DNA from: Herbaspirillum sp. DW155
Lineage (GTDB): Bacteria > Pseudomonadota > Gammaproteobacteria > Burkholderiales > Burkholderiaceae_D
Direction: 5' to 3'
Length of the DNA stretch: 64,000 nt
Assembly: GCF_037076565.1 (NCBI RefSeq)
Contig: NZ_AP029028.1
Span: 5,084,001 to 5,148,000 of the forward strand
A program made the translations under genes and the position numbers. A model generated the notes under the pieces. That model was given only the letters and a program-made list of their open reading frames with translations, had not been told where the DNA came from and did no database searches. Shown one piece after another: positions 41,866 through 51,264 of the stretch (position 1 is its first letter; every line of letters begins with the position of its first letter).

Positions 41866-42275
41866 AAATCATCCGTAACGGCAGCACTCCTTCGGCCAAA
41901 GGTCCGGCCTCCTTCTTCACCGGCAACGTGCGTATCGACAGTTTCTTCCAGGGCGAGGAACCGGCGCGTGCAGGCGGTGCCATCGTCACCTTCGAACCCG
42001 GCGCCCGCACCGTCTGGCATACCCATCCGCTGGGCCAGACCCTGATTGTCACGCAGGGGGTAGGCTGGACCCAATGCGAAGGCGGCCCGCGTACCGAGAT
42101 CCGGGCCGGCGACGTGGTGTGGTGCCCCTGCCAGCGCCGTCACTGGCACGGCGCTACCGCCACCACGGCGATGACGCACGTGGCCATCACCGAGCTGCTC
42201 GATGGCAAGAACGTCGAGTGGATGGAACCGGTCAGTGATGAGCAATACCTGGGTGGGCCGGTCGTCACCGACTGA
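41862..42275 (+). CDS. Cupin-domain protein
   Basis: 137 residues, a single small cupin. Motif 1 is [20 protein letters not shown] with two His and a Glu-equivalent replaced by Gln; motif 2 is [15 protein letters not shown]. Such proteins are often annotated quinol or carboxymuconolactone-type cupins and bind a metal. AGGACATCTCC precedes the ATG, which overlaps the MFS stop (ATGA), so both are one operon. Probably modifies a compound exported by the MFS partner; the reaction is unknown. Confidence 0.82.
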   Translation: MKIIRNGSTPSAKGPASFFTGNVRIDSFFQGEEPARAGGAIVTFEPGARTVWHTHPLGQTLIVTQGVGWTQCEGGPRTEIRAGDVVWCPCQRRHWHGATATTAMTHVAITELLDGKNVEWMEPVSDEQYLGGPVVTD

Positions 42276-42370
42276 CGGCTTTACCCTGCCATGTCCCTGC
42301 GTGGCGGCAAGCCGCCATCACCCTCATCGCACTCATCCGCGCACCGCGCCAGGCGCTGAACACGGGAGCT

Positions 42371-42411
42371 AAAAAAATCGGACTGGCGCGATGGCACCAG
42401 TCCGATTTTTC
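42371..42411. terminator. Bidirectional intrinsic terminator
   Basis: TCGGACTGG (42378-42386) and CCAGTCCGA (42397-42405) form a perfect 9-bp stem flanked by seven A on the left and five T on the right. It can end both the plus-strand cupin transcript and the minus-strand alcohol dehydrogenase transcript. Confidence 0.9.
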
Positions 42412-42434
42412 TTGAGGCCGCGCTGTTACAACAA

Positions 42435-43484
42435 TCAGGCCGCCATGCTGGCGTTGTCGATCACGAAGCGATACTTGATGTCGCCCTTGAGCATGCGCTC
42501 GTAGGCAGTGTTGATCTCCTCAGCACGGATGAGTTCGATGTCGGCGACGATGCCGTGTTCGGCGCAGAAGTCCAGCATCTCCTGGGTTTCCGGAATGCCA
42601 CCGATGAGAGAGCCGGCCAGCGAACGGCGCTTCATGATGAGATTGAAGACATTCGGCGACGGATGCGGCGTGGCCGGTGCGCCGACCAGGGTCATGGTGC
42701 CTTCACGCTTCAACAGCGAGAGGAAGGCATCGAGGTCGTGCGGTGCCGCCACGGTATTGAGGATGAAGTCGAAGCTCTTGGCGTGCGCGGCCATCTCTTC
42801 AGCGTTGCGCGAGACCACCACTTCATCGGCACCCAGGGCCTTGGCATCGGCGCGTTTGGATTCTGATGTGGTGAAGGCCACCACGTGCGCGCCCATGGCG
42901 TGCGCGATCTTGATCCCCATATGGCCGAGGCCGCCGATGCCGACCACGCCGACCTTCTTGCCGGGACCGGCGCCCCAGTGGCGCAGCGGCGAATAGGTGG
43001 TGATGCCGGCGCACAGCAGCGGGGCCACGGCGGCCAGGTCGGCTTCCGGATGGCGCACGTTCAACACGTAGCGCTCATGCACCACGATCTGCTGCGAGTA
43101 GCCGCCCAGGGTCCAGCCGGGGGCGTCGTCGGTCTTGCCGTTGTAGGTGCCGACCATGTTGTCGCAATAGTTTTCCAGGCCTTCTTCGCAGTCCGGGCAG
43201 CTCTGGCAGCTGTCGACGATACAGCCCACGCCGACCAGATCGCCGACCTTGAACTTGCTGACGTGCTTGCCCACGGCCGCAACACGGCCCACGATCTCGT
43301 GGCCGGGAACGCAGGGGTACTGGGTGCCGGCCCATTCGGAACGGACCTGGTGCAGGTCGGAGTGGCAGATGCCGCAGTAGGCGATATCGATCTGCACGTC
43401 GTGCGGGCCGGTGGCGCGACGGGTGATTTCGAGATGTTCGATCGGCTTGTCGGCCGCGTGGGCGCCATAAGCATGTACTTGCAT
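42435..43484 (-). CDS. Zinc-dependent alcohol dehydrogenase (YahK/CAD-like)
   Basis: 349 residues. Catalytic zinc site CGICHSDLH with GHEIVG; structural zinc cysteines in CQSCPDCEEGLENYC; NADP-type Rossmann motif GIGGLGHMG (about 182-190). Family members reduce aldehydes, including cinnamyl- and short-chain aldehydes, with NADPH. Start ATG 43484 follows AGGAGATCCC; the longer frame to 43538 is not needed. Confidence 0.92.
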   Translation of the reverse strand: MQVHAYGAHAADKPIEHLEITRRATGPHDVQIDIAYCGICHSDLHQVRSEWAGTQYPCVPGHEIVGRVAAVGKHVSKFKVGDLVGVGCIVDSCQSCPDCEEGLENYCDNMVGTYNGKTDDAPGWTLGGYSQQIVVHERYVLNVRHPEADLAAVAPLLCAGITTYSPLRHWGAGPGKKVGVVGIGGLGHMGIKIAHAMGAHVVAFTTSESKRADAKALGADEVVVSRNAEEMAAHAKSFDFILNTVAAPHDLDAFLSLLKREGTMTLVGAPATPHPSPNVFNLIMKRRSLAGSLIGGIPETQEMLDFCAEHGIVADIELIRAEEINTAYERMLKGDIKYRFVIDNASMAA

Positions 43485-43728
43485 GGGATCTCCTAAAGTA
43501 AGCTGGCGATGAAAATGAACAGGCAAAGAACTCGTCAACCTGTCATGGAAATGGATGTAAATGGAATATTGTGGCGTTCATCAAACAGCAAAGACAGGCC
43601 TATTTCACCAGGATTCCTGCCTAAAATTCCAGGACGGAAACGGACATCGGCGAGTCATTTCCGATGCATCCGCCAGGCGGGCAGAGTGCGTGCCAGTCTG
43701 GCGATTCTGCCTCATCATGCGAAGCGAG

Positions 43729-43770
43729 ATTAGCCGGTCCGGGCTTAATTGGTCTATAAGCCGGGCTAAT
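43729..43770. promoter_or_regulatory. Nested inverted repeats upstream of the XdhC-type gene
   Basis: The outer arms are ATTAGCC (43729-43735) and GGCTAAT (43764-43770). The inner arms are GGCTTA (43742-43747) and TAAGCC (43757-43762). They lie within the 358-bp divergent gap between alcohol dehydrogenase and the XdhC gene, about 75 bp before the latter's start. The arrangement suggests a two-dimer operator. Confidence 0.4.
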
Positions 43771-43842
43771 TAGTTCCGGCGCCGATCTCATGTCAGACTG
43801 GCCGCCTGTACCGCTTCGTGAACACCCTGTGAATGCCCTCCG

Positions 43843-44877
43843 ATGAACGACACCACCGACCTCAAGGTATTGCGCGCCCTGCGCGACTGGCGCCGCGAGG
43901 GCCGTAGCGCCCTGCTGGCCACCGTGGTCTCGACCTGGGGCTCGTCACCGCGGCCGGTGGGATCACAGCTGGCGATCCGCGATGACGGCCGGCTCATCGG
44001 TTCGGTCTCCGGTGGCTGCATCGAGGATGACCTGCTGTTCCAGTACCTCAGCCAGCGCCCGGCAGGCTGGGGCCGCGCCGAGGCGCCGCAGCAGGTACGC
44101 TACGGCATCGATGCCGATGAGGCACATCGCTTCGGCCTGCCCTGCGGCGGCACGCTGGCGCTGCTGCTGGAATTCGATCCACCGGCGGACATGCTGGACG
44201 AACTGGTCAACACGCTGGAACGTGGCCAGCTGGTCTGTCGCCGCCTGGATTGCCACGATGGCCGCAGCCGCATCGAAGTCAGCGAGTCGCCGACCGAACT
44301 GGTGTTCGACGGCAACACGTTGCGCCATACCATGGGGCCGGATTACCGGATGCTGTTGATCGGTGCCGGCATGCTGGCCGAATACCTGGCGACGATGGCG
44401 CTCTTCAACGGTTTTTCGGTGACCATCTGCGATCCGCGTTCGGAATACCTGGGCAGCTGGTCGGTGGAGGGCGTACGCATTGTCACCGACATGCCCGACG
44501 ATGCCGTGCTGGCCTTCCGCCCCGATCAGCGCAGCTGCGTCATCGCCCTCACCCACGATCCCAAGCTGGATGACCTGGCACTGCTGGAAGCGGTGGCCAG
44601 CCCGGCCTTCTATGTCGGTGCCATCGGTTCGCGCCGCAACAGTGCGGCGCGCAAGGACCGCATGATCACCCACTTCGGCCAGACCGAAGAAAGCCTGGCG
44701 CGCCTGCGCGGACCCATCGGGCTCTACATCGGCAGCAAGACGCCAGCGGAAATCGCAGTGAGCGTGATGGCCGAGGTACTGGCCGTCAAGAATGGCCTGC
44801 GCCTGCCGGAAACCTTATCGGTCGCATCGATGAAAGAAGCCGCATCGCCGACCGCCAGCCCCGCCCCGAAACGCTGA
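43843..44877 (+). CDS. XdhC/CoxI-family molybdenum-cofactor insertion protein
   Basis: 344 residues. N-terminal XdhC_CoxI domain (ALLATVVSTWGSSPRPVGSQ, then GSVSGGCIEDDLL) and C-terminal NAD-binding-like XdhC_C domain (MLLIGAGMLAEYLATMALF, then VGAIGSRRNSAARK). XdhC proteins sulfurate and insert molybdopterin cofactor into xanthine-oxidase-family hydroxylases. It probably serves the molybdenum hydroxylase encoded at 46324-50567, three genes away. Confidence 0.9.
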   Translation: MNDTTDLKVLRALRDWRREGRSALLATVVSTWGSSPRPVGSQLAIRDDGRLIGSVSGGCIEDDLLFQYLSQRPAGWGRAEAPQQVRYGIDADEAHRFGLPCGGTLALLLEFDPPADMLDELVNTLERGQLVCRRLDCHDGRSRIEVSESPTELVFDGNTLRHTMGPDYRMLLIGAGMLAEYLATMALFNGFSVTICDPRSEYLGSWSVEGVRIVTDMPDDAVLAFRPDQRSCVIALTHDPKLDDLALLEAVASPAFYVGAIGSRRNSAARKDRMITHFGQTEESLARLRGPIGLYIGSKTPAEIAVSVMAEVLAVKNGLRLPETLSVASMKEAASPTASPAPKR

Positions 44878-44941
44878 GCCACCCTGCGCCGAGCTACCCA
44901 CACGGTATCTCGCCGGGCTCTGCCCTCTCTGCTCCTGCACC

Positions 44942-46246
44942 ATGACTGATACGACCACACTGGCCGCCGCCATCGACGAGCATCTGGCCGGCAATGCCGA
45001 AGCCGCAGCTCAAACTTACCTGCGCATTCTGGAAGACGACCCCATCCATCCCGAGGCACTGCATTACTACGGCATCTACCTGTACCAGGCAGGCCGCCAT
45101 GCCGAGGCGATCGAATCCCTGGAACTGGCGGCCGCGCTCGATCCGGGACAAGGCCATTGGCACAACGACCGCGGCAATGTGCTGTTCGCGCAGGGCTTGT
45201 GGGAAGCCGCTGCAGAGGCCTATCAGGAGGCGGTCAGCTGCCTGCCCGATGATGCACAATGCTGGACCAACCTGGGAAGCGCGCTGCGGCAAATGGCGCA
45301 TGTCGGGCAAGCGCGTTCCGCTTTCCTGCAGGCGGTGGCGTTGCAGCCCGACAACCTGGCCGCGCTGCAGCAACTGGGAGCGATCTACGAGCAGGAAGGC
45401 GACAACATGCAGGCATCGCACTACCAGTGCCGTGCCTACGTGTTGCCGCCATGGGAGGGCAAATCACGCGAGCTGCTGGGCATTTCCTTCTACTTCCTGA
45501 ACCGTCTGGAGGAAGCCGCCGAGGTCTATCGCACCTGGCTCAGCGAAGAACCGGATCATCCGGTCGCGGCCCACATGCTGGCGGCATGCTCGCAGCAAGA
45601 GGTTCCGGTGCGCGCCTCGGACGCCTACATCGAACGTCACTTTGACCGCTACGCCGAGACCTTCGAACAGAACCTGCTGCACAGCCTCGACTATCGCGGT
45701 GCGCAGATGATCGCCACCGGCCTGGCGCGGATCGATCCGCCTGTGCAGCCAGGCCGCACGATCGATCTCGGCTGCGGTACCGGCTTGTGTGCGCCGGTCC
45801 TGGCGCCTTACAGCGCCCATCTGGTTGGTGTCGACCTCTCCGGCAAGATGCTCGCCAAGGCCGCTGCCAGCGGCCACTATGATCTGCTGGTGAAATCCGA
45901 GATCGGCCGCTATCTGGCCAGCGTGCCTGCTTCCTGCGAGCTCATCGCTGCCGCCGATACCCTGATCTATTTCGGTCACCTGCTCCCGCTGCTGACGTCA
46001 ATGCATGCGGCGCTGAAAGAAGGTGGGTATCTGGTCTTCACCATCGAGGTACTGGCCTCCGATGAAGCTGCCGGCCAGGACTTCCTGCTGCATCCGAGCG
46101 GACGCTACCGGCACCGGCCGGATGCCGTGGCGCGCCTCCTGGCGCAGTGCGGGCTGGCATTGCGGCATCGCAGCCTGCACGTGCTGCGCAAGGAAATCGG
46201 CGCTGACGTCGCCGGTGCCGTCTTCCTGGCCCAACGTACTGCCTGA
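44942..46246 (+). CDS. TPR-repeat protein with C-terminal SAM-dependent methyltransferase domain
   Basis: 434 residues. Residues 1 to about 210 contain consecutive tetratricopeptide repeats (for example AIESLELAAALDPGQGHWHN, ALRQMAHVGQARSAFLQAVA). The C-terminal half is a class I methyltransferase with motif I IDLGCGTGLCAPVL (about 272-285) and the acidic strand end GVDLSGKM. Such fusions resemble proteins annotated as contactin-like or NodS-type methyltransferases; the substrate is unknown. It lies 64 bp after the XdhC gene on the same strand. Confidence 0.85.
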   Translation: MTDTTTLAAAIDEHLAGNAEAAAQTYLRILEDDPIHPEALHYYGIYLYQAGRHAEAIESLELAAALDPGQGHWHNDRGNVLFAQGLWEAAAEAYQEAVSCLPDDAQCWTNLGSALRQMAHVGQARSAFLQAVALQPDNLAALQQLGAIYEQEGDNMQASHYQCRAYVLPPWEGKSRELLGISFYFLNRLEEAAEVYRTWLSEEPDHPVAAHMLAACSQQEVPVRASDAYIERHFDRYAETFEQNLLHSLDYRGAQMIATGLARIDPPVQPGRTIDLGCGTGLCAPVLAPYSAHLVGVDLSGKMLAKAAASGHYDLLVKSEIGRYLASVPASCELIAAADTLIYFGHLLPLLTSMHAALKEGGYLVFTIEVLASDEAAGQDFLLHPSGRYRHRPDAVARLLAQCGLALRHRSLHVLRKEIGADVAGAVFLAQRTA

Positions 46247-46263
46247 TCTGCCCTGCCCGGCAT

Positions 46264-46298
46264 AAAAAAGGACCGCTGCCTGTCAAGGCCAGCGGTCC
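46264..46298 (-). terminator. Intrinsic terminator of the molybdenum hydroxylase operon
   Basis: On the minus strand GGACCGCTG and CAGCGGTCC form a 9-bp stem followed by six T (plus-strand A-run 46264-46269). It lies 25 bp after the cytochrome stop. Confidence 0.88.
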
Positions 46299-46323
46299 GA
46301 ACGGGACTTCATGAAAAACAGGA

Positions 46324-47682
46324 TCAGCGCATCTGCAACACGATGGGGTTGCTGCTGGCCGGATTGGTGCGTTCGCGCAGGGTCTTGACGTCTTCCACCT
46401 TGACCGCGCCGCCGTGGTTGCCCCAGCTGCTGCGCACGAAGGTGAGCACGTCGGCGATCTCGGCATCGCTCAACTGATTGCGGAAGGGCGGCATGCGATA
46501 CGAATCCGGTACGCCAGCAGCGACCACACGCGCCGAGCCGTTCAGGGTCACGTTGATGGCTGATGCGTCCTCCCTGGCCAGCGAGGAGACGGCACCGGCC
46601 AGCGGTGGAATCCACGGCGCACGCCCGCGCCCATCGACCGCATGGCAGGCCGCGCACTTGGCCATGTAGGTGCGTGCAGCGGGCGTCTCCAGGCGTTGTG
46701 CAGCCAGGGCGGTGGTGGTGCCGCCATCATATTTCCAAGGATCACCATCGCGCCTGGGATCGCCCGGCAAGGACTTCAGGTAGCGGGCGATGGCCTGCAG
46801 ATCCTGGTCGCTCATGAACTGCGTAGAGTTGTTGAAGGCATCGGCCATGGAACCGAACACCACCGCATGCTGGTTGCGGCCGGTCTTGAGGAACTGCACC
46901 ACCTCCGCCTCGCTCCAGCGGCCGATGCCGATGTTGACGTCGCCGCGCAGGCTGGGGGCGTACCAGCCATCGAGCAGTGCACCGGACAGGTAGAGCGGGT
47001 TGCCGCCGTCGAGCCCCTTTTCGTTCATGGCCACGCCGCGCGGCGTATGGCAGCTGCCGCAGTGGCCGGCCCCCTGGACCAGATAGGCGCCCCGGTTCCA
47101 GAGTGCATCCTGTTTCGGATCAGGCTGGTAGGGATGCGGGCTGGTGAAGGCCAGATTCCAGAAGGCCAGCGGCCAACGCATGTTGAGTGGCCAGGGAATC
47201 TCGCTTTCCTGATTGGCCTGCACCACCGGTTTGACGCCATGCATGAAGTAGGCATAGAGCGCCCCGATGTCCTCGTCCGACATCTTGGCGTAGGAGGGAT
47301 AGGGCATGGCCGGATAGAGCCGGTGACCATCGCGCGCCACACCGTGGCGCAGGGCGCGGTCGAATTCGGCCAGGGTGTAGTCGCCGATGCCGCTGCCGCG
47401 GTCGGGCGTGATGTTGGTGGCGTAGATGGAACCCAGCGGGGTGGCCATTTCCAGCCCACCGGCGAAGGGCTTGCTCTTGGGCGTACTGTGGCAGGCCACG
47501 CAATCAGCCTGGCGTGCCACATACTCGCCACGCCGGATCAGTTCGGCCGAAGGCGGCGGTGGTGCCGGCGCGGCGTCGAAGGGCGAGGCCGGGGTACGCA
47601 GGGCGATCCAGGCTGCGGCGATCACCAGCGCTGCGAGGATCAACAGGAAGACGCGCAGCTTGCCGTTTTTTTTATCAGTCAT
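46324..47682 (-). CDS. Triheme cytochrome c, electron-acceptor subunit of the molybdenum hydroxylase
   Basis: 452 residues. One N-terminal membrane anchor (about 8-28) and three CxxCH heme sites: CVACH (61-65), CGSCH (208-212) and CAACH (343-347), with Met ligands in later loops. This is the architecture of the cytochrome subunit of membrane-bound alcohol/aldehyde and isoquinoline-type dehydrogenases, which pass electrons from the molybdenum/FeS enzyme to the quinone pool or oxidase. It is encoded directly after the molybdopterin subunit. Confidence 0.9.
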   Translation of the reverse strand: MTDKKNGKLRVFLLILAALVIAAAWIALRTPASPFDAAPAPPPPSAELIRRGEYVARQADCVACHSTPKSKPFAGGLEMATPLGSIYATNITPDRGSGIGDYTLAEFDRALRHGVARDGHRLYPAMPYPSYAKMSDEDIGALYAYFMHGVKPVVQANQESEIPWPLNMRWPLAFWNLAFTSPHPYQPDPKQDALWNRGAYLVQGAGHCGSCHTPRGVAMNEKGLDGGNPLYLSGALLDGWYAPSLRGDVNIGIGRWSEAEVVQFLKTGRNQHAVVFGSMADAFNNSTQFMSDQDLQAIARYLKSLPGDPRRDGDPWKYDGGTTTALAAQRLETPAARTYMAKCAACHAVDGRGRAPWIPPLAGAVSSLAREDASAINVTLNGSARVVAAGVPDSYRMPPFRNQLSDAEIADVLTFVRSSWGNHGGAVKVEDVKTLRERTNPASSNPIVLQMR

Positions 47683-47700
47683 GAATGCGTCAGTCCGCCA

Positions 47701-49947
47701 TCAGACCTTGAAGGTGTAATGCGACAGCGGCATGCTGCGGATGCGCTGGCCGGTGAGGTGCGATACCGCATTGGCCACCGCCGGCGGCACGGCCGGCAGC
47801 GGCGGCTCGCCGATGCCGCCCATCTTGGCGCCACTCTCGATGATCTTCACGTGGACCCGTGCCATGCGCTGCGGCGGCAGGATGGGGTAGAGATCTTAGT
47901 TGCGTGCCACGCGTGCGCCTTCCTTGTAGACCACCTCTTCCAGCAAGACCTGCGACAGGCCCAGCGTGACGGCGCCATTGACCTGCGCCTCGACGATGGC
48001 CGGGTTGACGATGCGGCCCGGATCGATGGCTTCCCAGATGTCGTGCACGCGCACCTGGCCGTTCTCGATGGAGACTTCGGCAATGGCCGCCGTCTCGGTG
48101 CCGAAGGCCTTGGCCATGGCGATACCGCGCGCGCGGCGCGTGCCGTCGGGCGCAGTGAAGGGACCGCGCTTCCAGCCACCGGACAGATCGGCGGCCGCAC
48201 GCAGTAGCGTGGTCAGGCGCTCGTTGCCCTGCAGCAGGCGCAGCTCATAGGGATCCTGGCCGCCCTTGTCGGCGATCTCGTCGAGGAAGGCTTCGTAGAA
48301 AAAGTCATTCATCGAATTGCCGACCGAACGCCAGTACCCAAGGATGGGCGGGTTCTTCACGAAACGCTGGCCGATGCGCTTGTGGGCAAACTGATAGGAC
48401 TTGCCGGCCAATCCTTCCAGCGCGGTCGGGTCGATCTTGTTGCGCTTGTTGGCAATCGATTCGGTCGGACCTTCGGTGGCGCTGATGGCTTCGATGGCGA
48501 TGGGGAAACCCTTGTCATCCAGGCCGGCGCGGAACTGCACCACCGCCATCGGACGCATGGTGTCGCGGGCGAATTCCTCCTCGCGGCTCCAGATCACCTT
48601 GACCGGACGGCCCACGGCCTTGGCCAGCTGGATCGCCTGCGGGAACACCATGGCCGTCTCGTAGAGGAAGTGACGCCCGAAGAAGCCGCCCAGCAGCGGC
48701 GAATGGATGATGATCTTTTCCGGGGCCAGTCCGGTCTGCTTGGCGATGGCGCCCTGGAACATCTCCGGCGCCTGGTTGGGTATCCACATCTCCAGCGTGC
48801 CATCGGCATTGAAGCGGGCGGTGGCCGAGGGCGGCTCCAGCTGCGCGTGGTTCAGGTACTGGCTGCGGTAGCTGGCTTGCACCACGGTCTTGGCACTGGC
48901 CAGGGCCTTGGCCACGTCGCCTTCGTTCTCGGACTCATCCACCGTGGCGGTGGACCTGGCCAGCTGATCGGCGAAGGCCTCGGTGGAAAAGTCGGCCGGT
49001 ACGTAGCGGCGATCCGGTGCCGGGCCGGGGTCGCTCCAGTCGACCTGCAGCGCTTCGACGGCGCGCTTGGCATTCCACCAGCGCTCGGCCACCACGGCCA
49101 CAGCGCCCGGCAGGCGATGCACCGAATGCACGCCGCTCATCTTGCGCACCTCGGCTTCATTGCGGATGCTGCCCACGTCCAGCCCCAGGCGGGGTGCGTG
49201 TTGCACGGCGGCCTGCAGCATGTTCTCGACTTGCGTGTCGATGCCGTATTGCGCGCGGCCGGTGGATTTGTCGAGCACATCCAATCGCGCCAGGGGCTTG
49301 CCGATCCAGCGGAACTGGCTGTCGTCCTTGAGCCGGATGGTCTCCAGCGGCGGATTGGGCAGGTCCAGCGCCTTGGGCGCGAGTTCGCCATAGCTGATCG
49401 AACGGCCACTGGCCGCATGCACCACGCGTCCGGGCTCGGTGGTGAGGCTCTCCAGCGGCACCTGCCATTGATTGGCGGCGGCCTGCATGAGCAGATGACG
49501 CGCCAGTGCACCCACGCGGCGCATGGTCGGATAGCTGGTGCGCACCGACATGCTGCCACCGGTGATGCGAATGCCGATGTCCATCACCTTGTACTGGTCA
49601 TTGGCGGGCGCATTGTGGACTACGAAGCGCGCCGGATCGGCATCCAGCTCTTCGCCCACGATCTGTGCCATGGCCGTGAAGATGCCCTGCCCGCCTTCGA
49701 CGAAGGGGCTTTGCAGATGGATGCTGTTGTCGGGACGGATTTCCAGGAAGGCCGGCACGCGCGTGCCGGGCGCAGCCGGCGCGGCATTGGCCTGCGCACG
49801 GGCATTGCCGGCCGGCAAGGTGAAGCCGACCACCAGCGAACCGGCGGCGGTGCCGGCCGAGGTCAGCAGGAAGCGGCGGCGCGAGACGTTGACCGGCTCG
49901 CCCTCGGGCAGCAGTTCGTGCAGCGGCAGATCGCGTGGCTGGTTCAT
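47701..49947 (-). pseudogene. Molybdopterin-binding subunit of an isoquinoline 1-oxidoreductase/aldehyde dehydrogenase-type enzyme, interrupted by an in-frame stop
   Basis: The start ATG 49947 overlaps the 2Fe-2S gene stop by 4 bp. A Tat signal (SRRRFLLTSAGTAAG) is followed by the xanthine-oxidase-family large subunit. At 47898-47896 a TAA stops translation after ARN, at 683 residues. The same frame continues without gap for 64 codons (DLYPILPPQRMARVHVKI..., KMGGIGEPPLPAVPPAV) to TGA at 47703-47701. The lost tail includes the GxGEPP motif with the catalytic glutamate, so the product as written should be inactive. A single TAC-to-TAA change would explain it. Confidence 0.88.
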
Positions 49948-50567
49948 GCTTGCTCCTTGCCGGCCTTGGCCTTCTGGGTCTTGCTCCACTGGATGGCGGC
50001 GACGGCCCCCACGCCGACCACGGCGGCAGCGGCCACGGCGGCACGGTTCACGCCATCGGTACCAACCGGTGCGGCCGGCGAGGTGGCCGCAGCAGCGGCG
50101 GCTGGTGCGCCAGTTGCGCCAGTTGCGCCTGACAAGTCATGCATGGCGGCCTTGATGGCGTTGTAGGTACCGCAGCGGCAGAGGTTGACCATGGCCGCGG
50201 CGATCTGTTCGTCGCTGGGCTGGGCCACCTGCTTCAGGAGGGCGGTGGCGGCCATCACCTGGCCGGACTGGCAATAGCCGCATTGCGGCACCTGATGCCT
50301 GACCCAGGCATCGACCACTTTCTGGCCGACCGGATCGGCGGTGACCGCTTCAATCGTGGTGACCTTACGCCCGGCCATGGCGCCCACCGGCATGACGCAG
50401 GAGCGCAGCACCTCGCCATCGACCATCACCGAACAGGCGCCACATTGGGCCAGGCCGCAGCCGTACTTGGTCCCGGTCATGCCGAGTTCATCGCGGATCA
50501 CCCACAGCAGGGGCGTTTCGGCATCGGAGGTGATCTGGTAAGTCTTGTCGTTGATCTGGAGTTCCAT
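49944..50567 (-). CDS. 2Fe-2S subunit of the molybdenum hydroxylase, with a C-terminal membrane-like tail
   Basis: 207 residues. The N-terminal plant-type ferredoxin cluster (GCGLAQCGACSVMVDG) and second cluster domain (CGYCQSGQVM, MVNLCRCGTYNAIKAAM) are complete. Beyond residue about 150 it has an unusual Ala-rich linker and a hydrophobic segment (AAVAAAAVVGVGAVAAIQW) followed by a Lys-rich end, which would anchor the subunit. Start 50567 follows AGGAACC. First gene of the operon. Confidence 0.88.
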   Translation of the reverse strand: MELQINDKTYQITSDAETPLLWVIRDELGMTGTKYGCGLAQCGACSVMVDGEVLRSCVMPVGAMAGRKVTTIEAVTADPVGQKVVDAWVRHQVPQCGYCQSGQVMAATALLKQVAQPSDEQIAAAMVNLCRCGTYNAIKAAMHDLSGATGATGAPAAAAAATSPAAPVGTDGVNRAAVAAAAVVGVGAVAAIQWSKTQKAKAGKEQA

Positions 50568-50659
50568 GGTTCCTGCCATCGGGGTTGAGAACGCAAGCCA
50601 GCGCGGACGGGCGCTCTGGAGGGATGTGAAGGACGCAGCAAGGCGACATTAAATGCAAT

Positions 50660-50686
50660 CCCCGCATGATGGCGCATCACGCGGGG
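50660..50686. promoter_or_regulatory. Perfect-stem dyad upstream of the molybdenum hydroxylase operon
   Basis: CCCCGC-A-TGATG-gcg-CATCA-C-GCGGGG: 11 paired bases with one mismatch, about 93 bp before the 2Fe-2S gene start. No T-run follows on either strand. Candidate operator or leader hairpin. The remaining gap to 50814 shows nothing else. Confidence 0.4.
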
Positions 50687-50814
50687 ACTGATTAGCTGAG
50701 CTGAACTTAAAGGGGATATTAGACGAGCTAATGAATCTCGTCCGGAGGTGAAGGGAAAAGTCAGAAACCAGGGCAGCGCTCAACCCGAGCGCAAGAGCTT
50801 GCAGATCGTCCCGG

Positions 50815-51264
50815 CTAGCTGGCGTCGGTCGCCTTGCGTGGCCGTCCGCCCTTCCTGCCATTTTCGCGTACGGCCAGAATCTTGGCCTCGCTGCTGCGGC
50901 TGCCGTTGCGGGCGGCGACGACCGTGGTGGCCAACTTCATCAGCGAAGGGCTGGCTGCGACCAGCCCCGCTATCGACACGTGCAGGTCCCGCTCTTCGAG
51001 GCAGAGGGCGGTGCCGGCGTATCCGATTTCGATGCGCCCCAGCTCAGCTGTACTCAAGGTGCTGAACTCGGGATAGTGGTCAATCGGCAGGAAGATGCCG
51101 GTCTTGTCGGCGAAGCCGATAGCGATGACTTCAAGGCTGGGCAAGTAAGTCACGCGGGTAGCCTGCAAGCCGGACTGGCTGCGCTGTCGGCCCAGGGCCA
51201 TGGCCTGCTCCAGCACTTCCTCCGTGACGGAAGGGTTATCGCGTTTCTTTGCTTTGACTGTCAT
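50815..51264 (-). CDS. DUF2442-domain protein with a basic C-terminal tail
   Basis: 149 residues starting MTVKAKKRDN at ATG 51264, overlapping the DUF4160 stop by 4 bp. The core (LPSLEVIAIGFADKTGIFLP, TLSTAELGRIEIGYAGTALC) fits DUF2442, and the end (ENGRKGGRPRKATDAS) has an AT-hook-like GRP motif. DUF4160/DUF2442 pairs occur widely and are suspected toxin-antitoxin or regulatory modules without a firm function. The longer upstream frame overlaps the neighbour and is rejected. Confidence 0.7.
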   Translation of the reverse strand: MTVKAKKRDNPSVTEEVLEQAMALGRQRSQSGLQATRVTYLPSLEVIAIGFADKTGIFLPIDHYPEFSTLSTAELGRIEIGYAGTALCLEERDLHVSIAGLVAASPSLMKLATTVVAARNGSRSSEAKILAVRENGRKGGRPRKATDAS

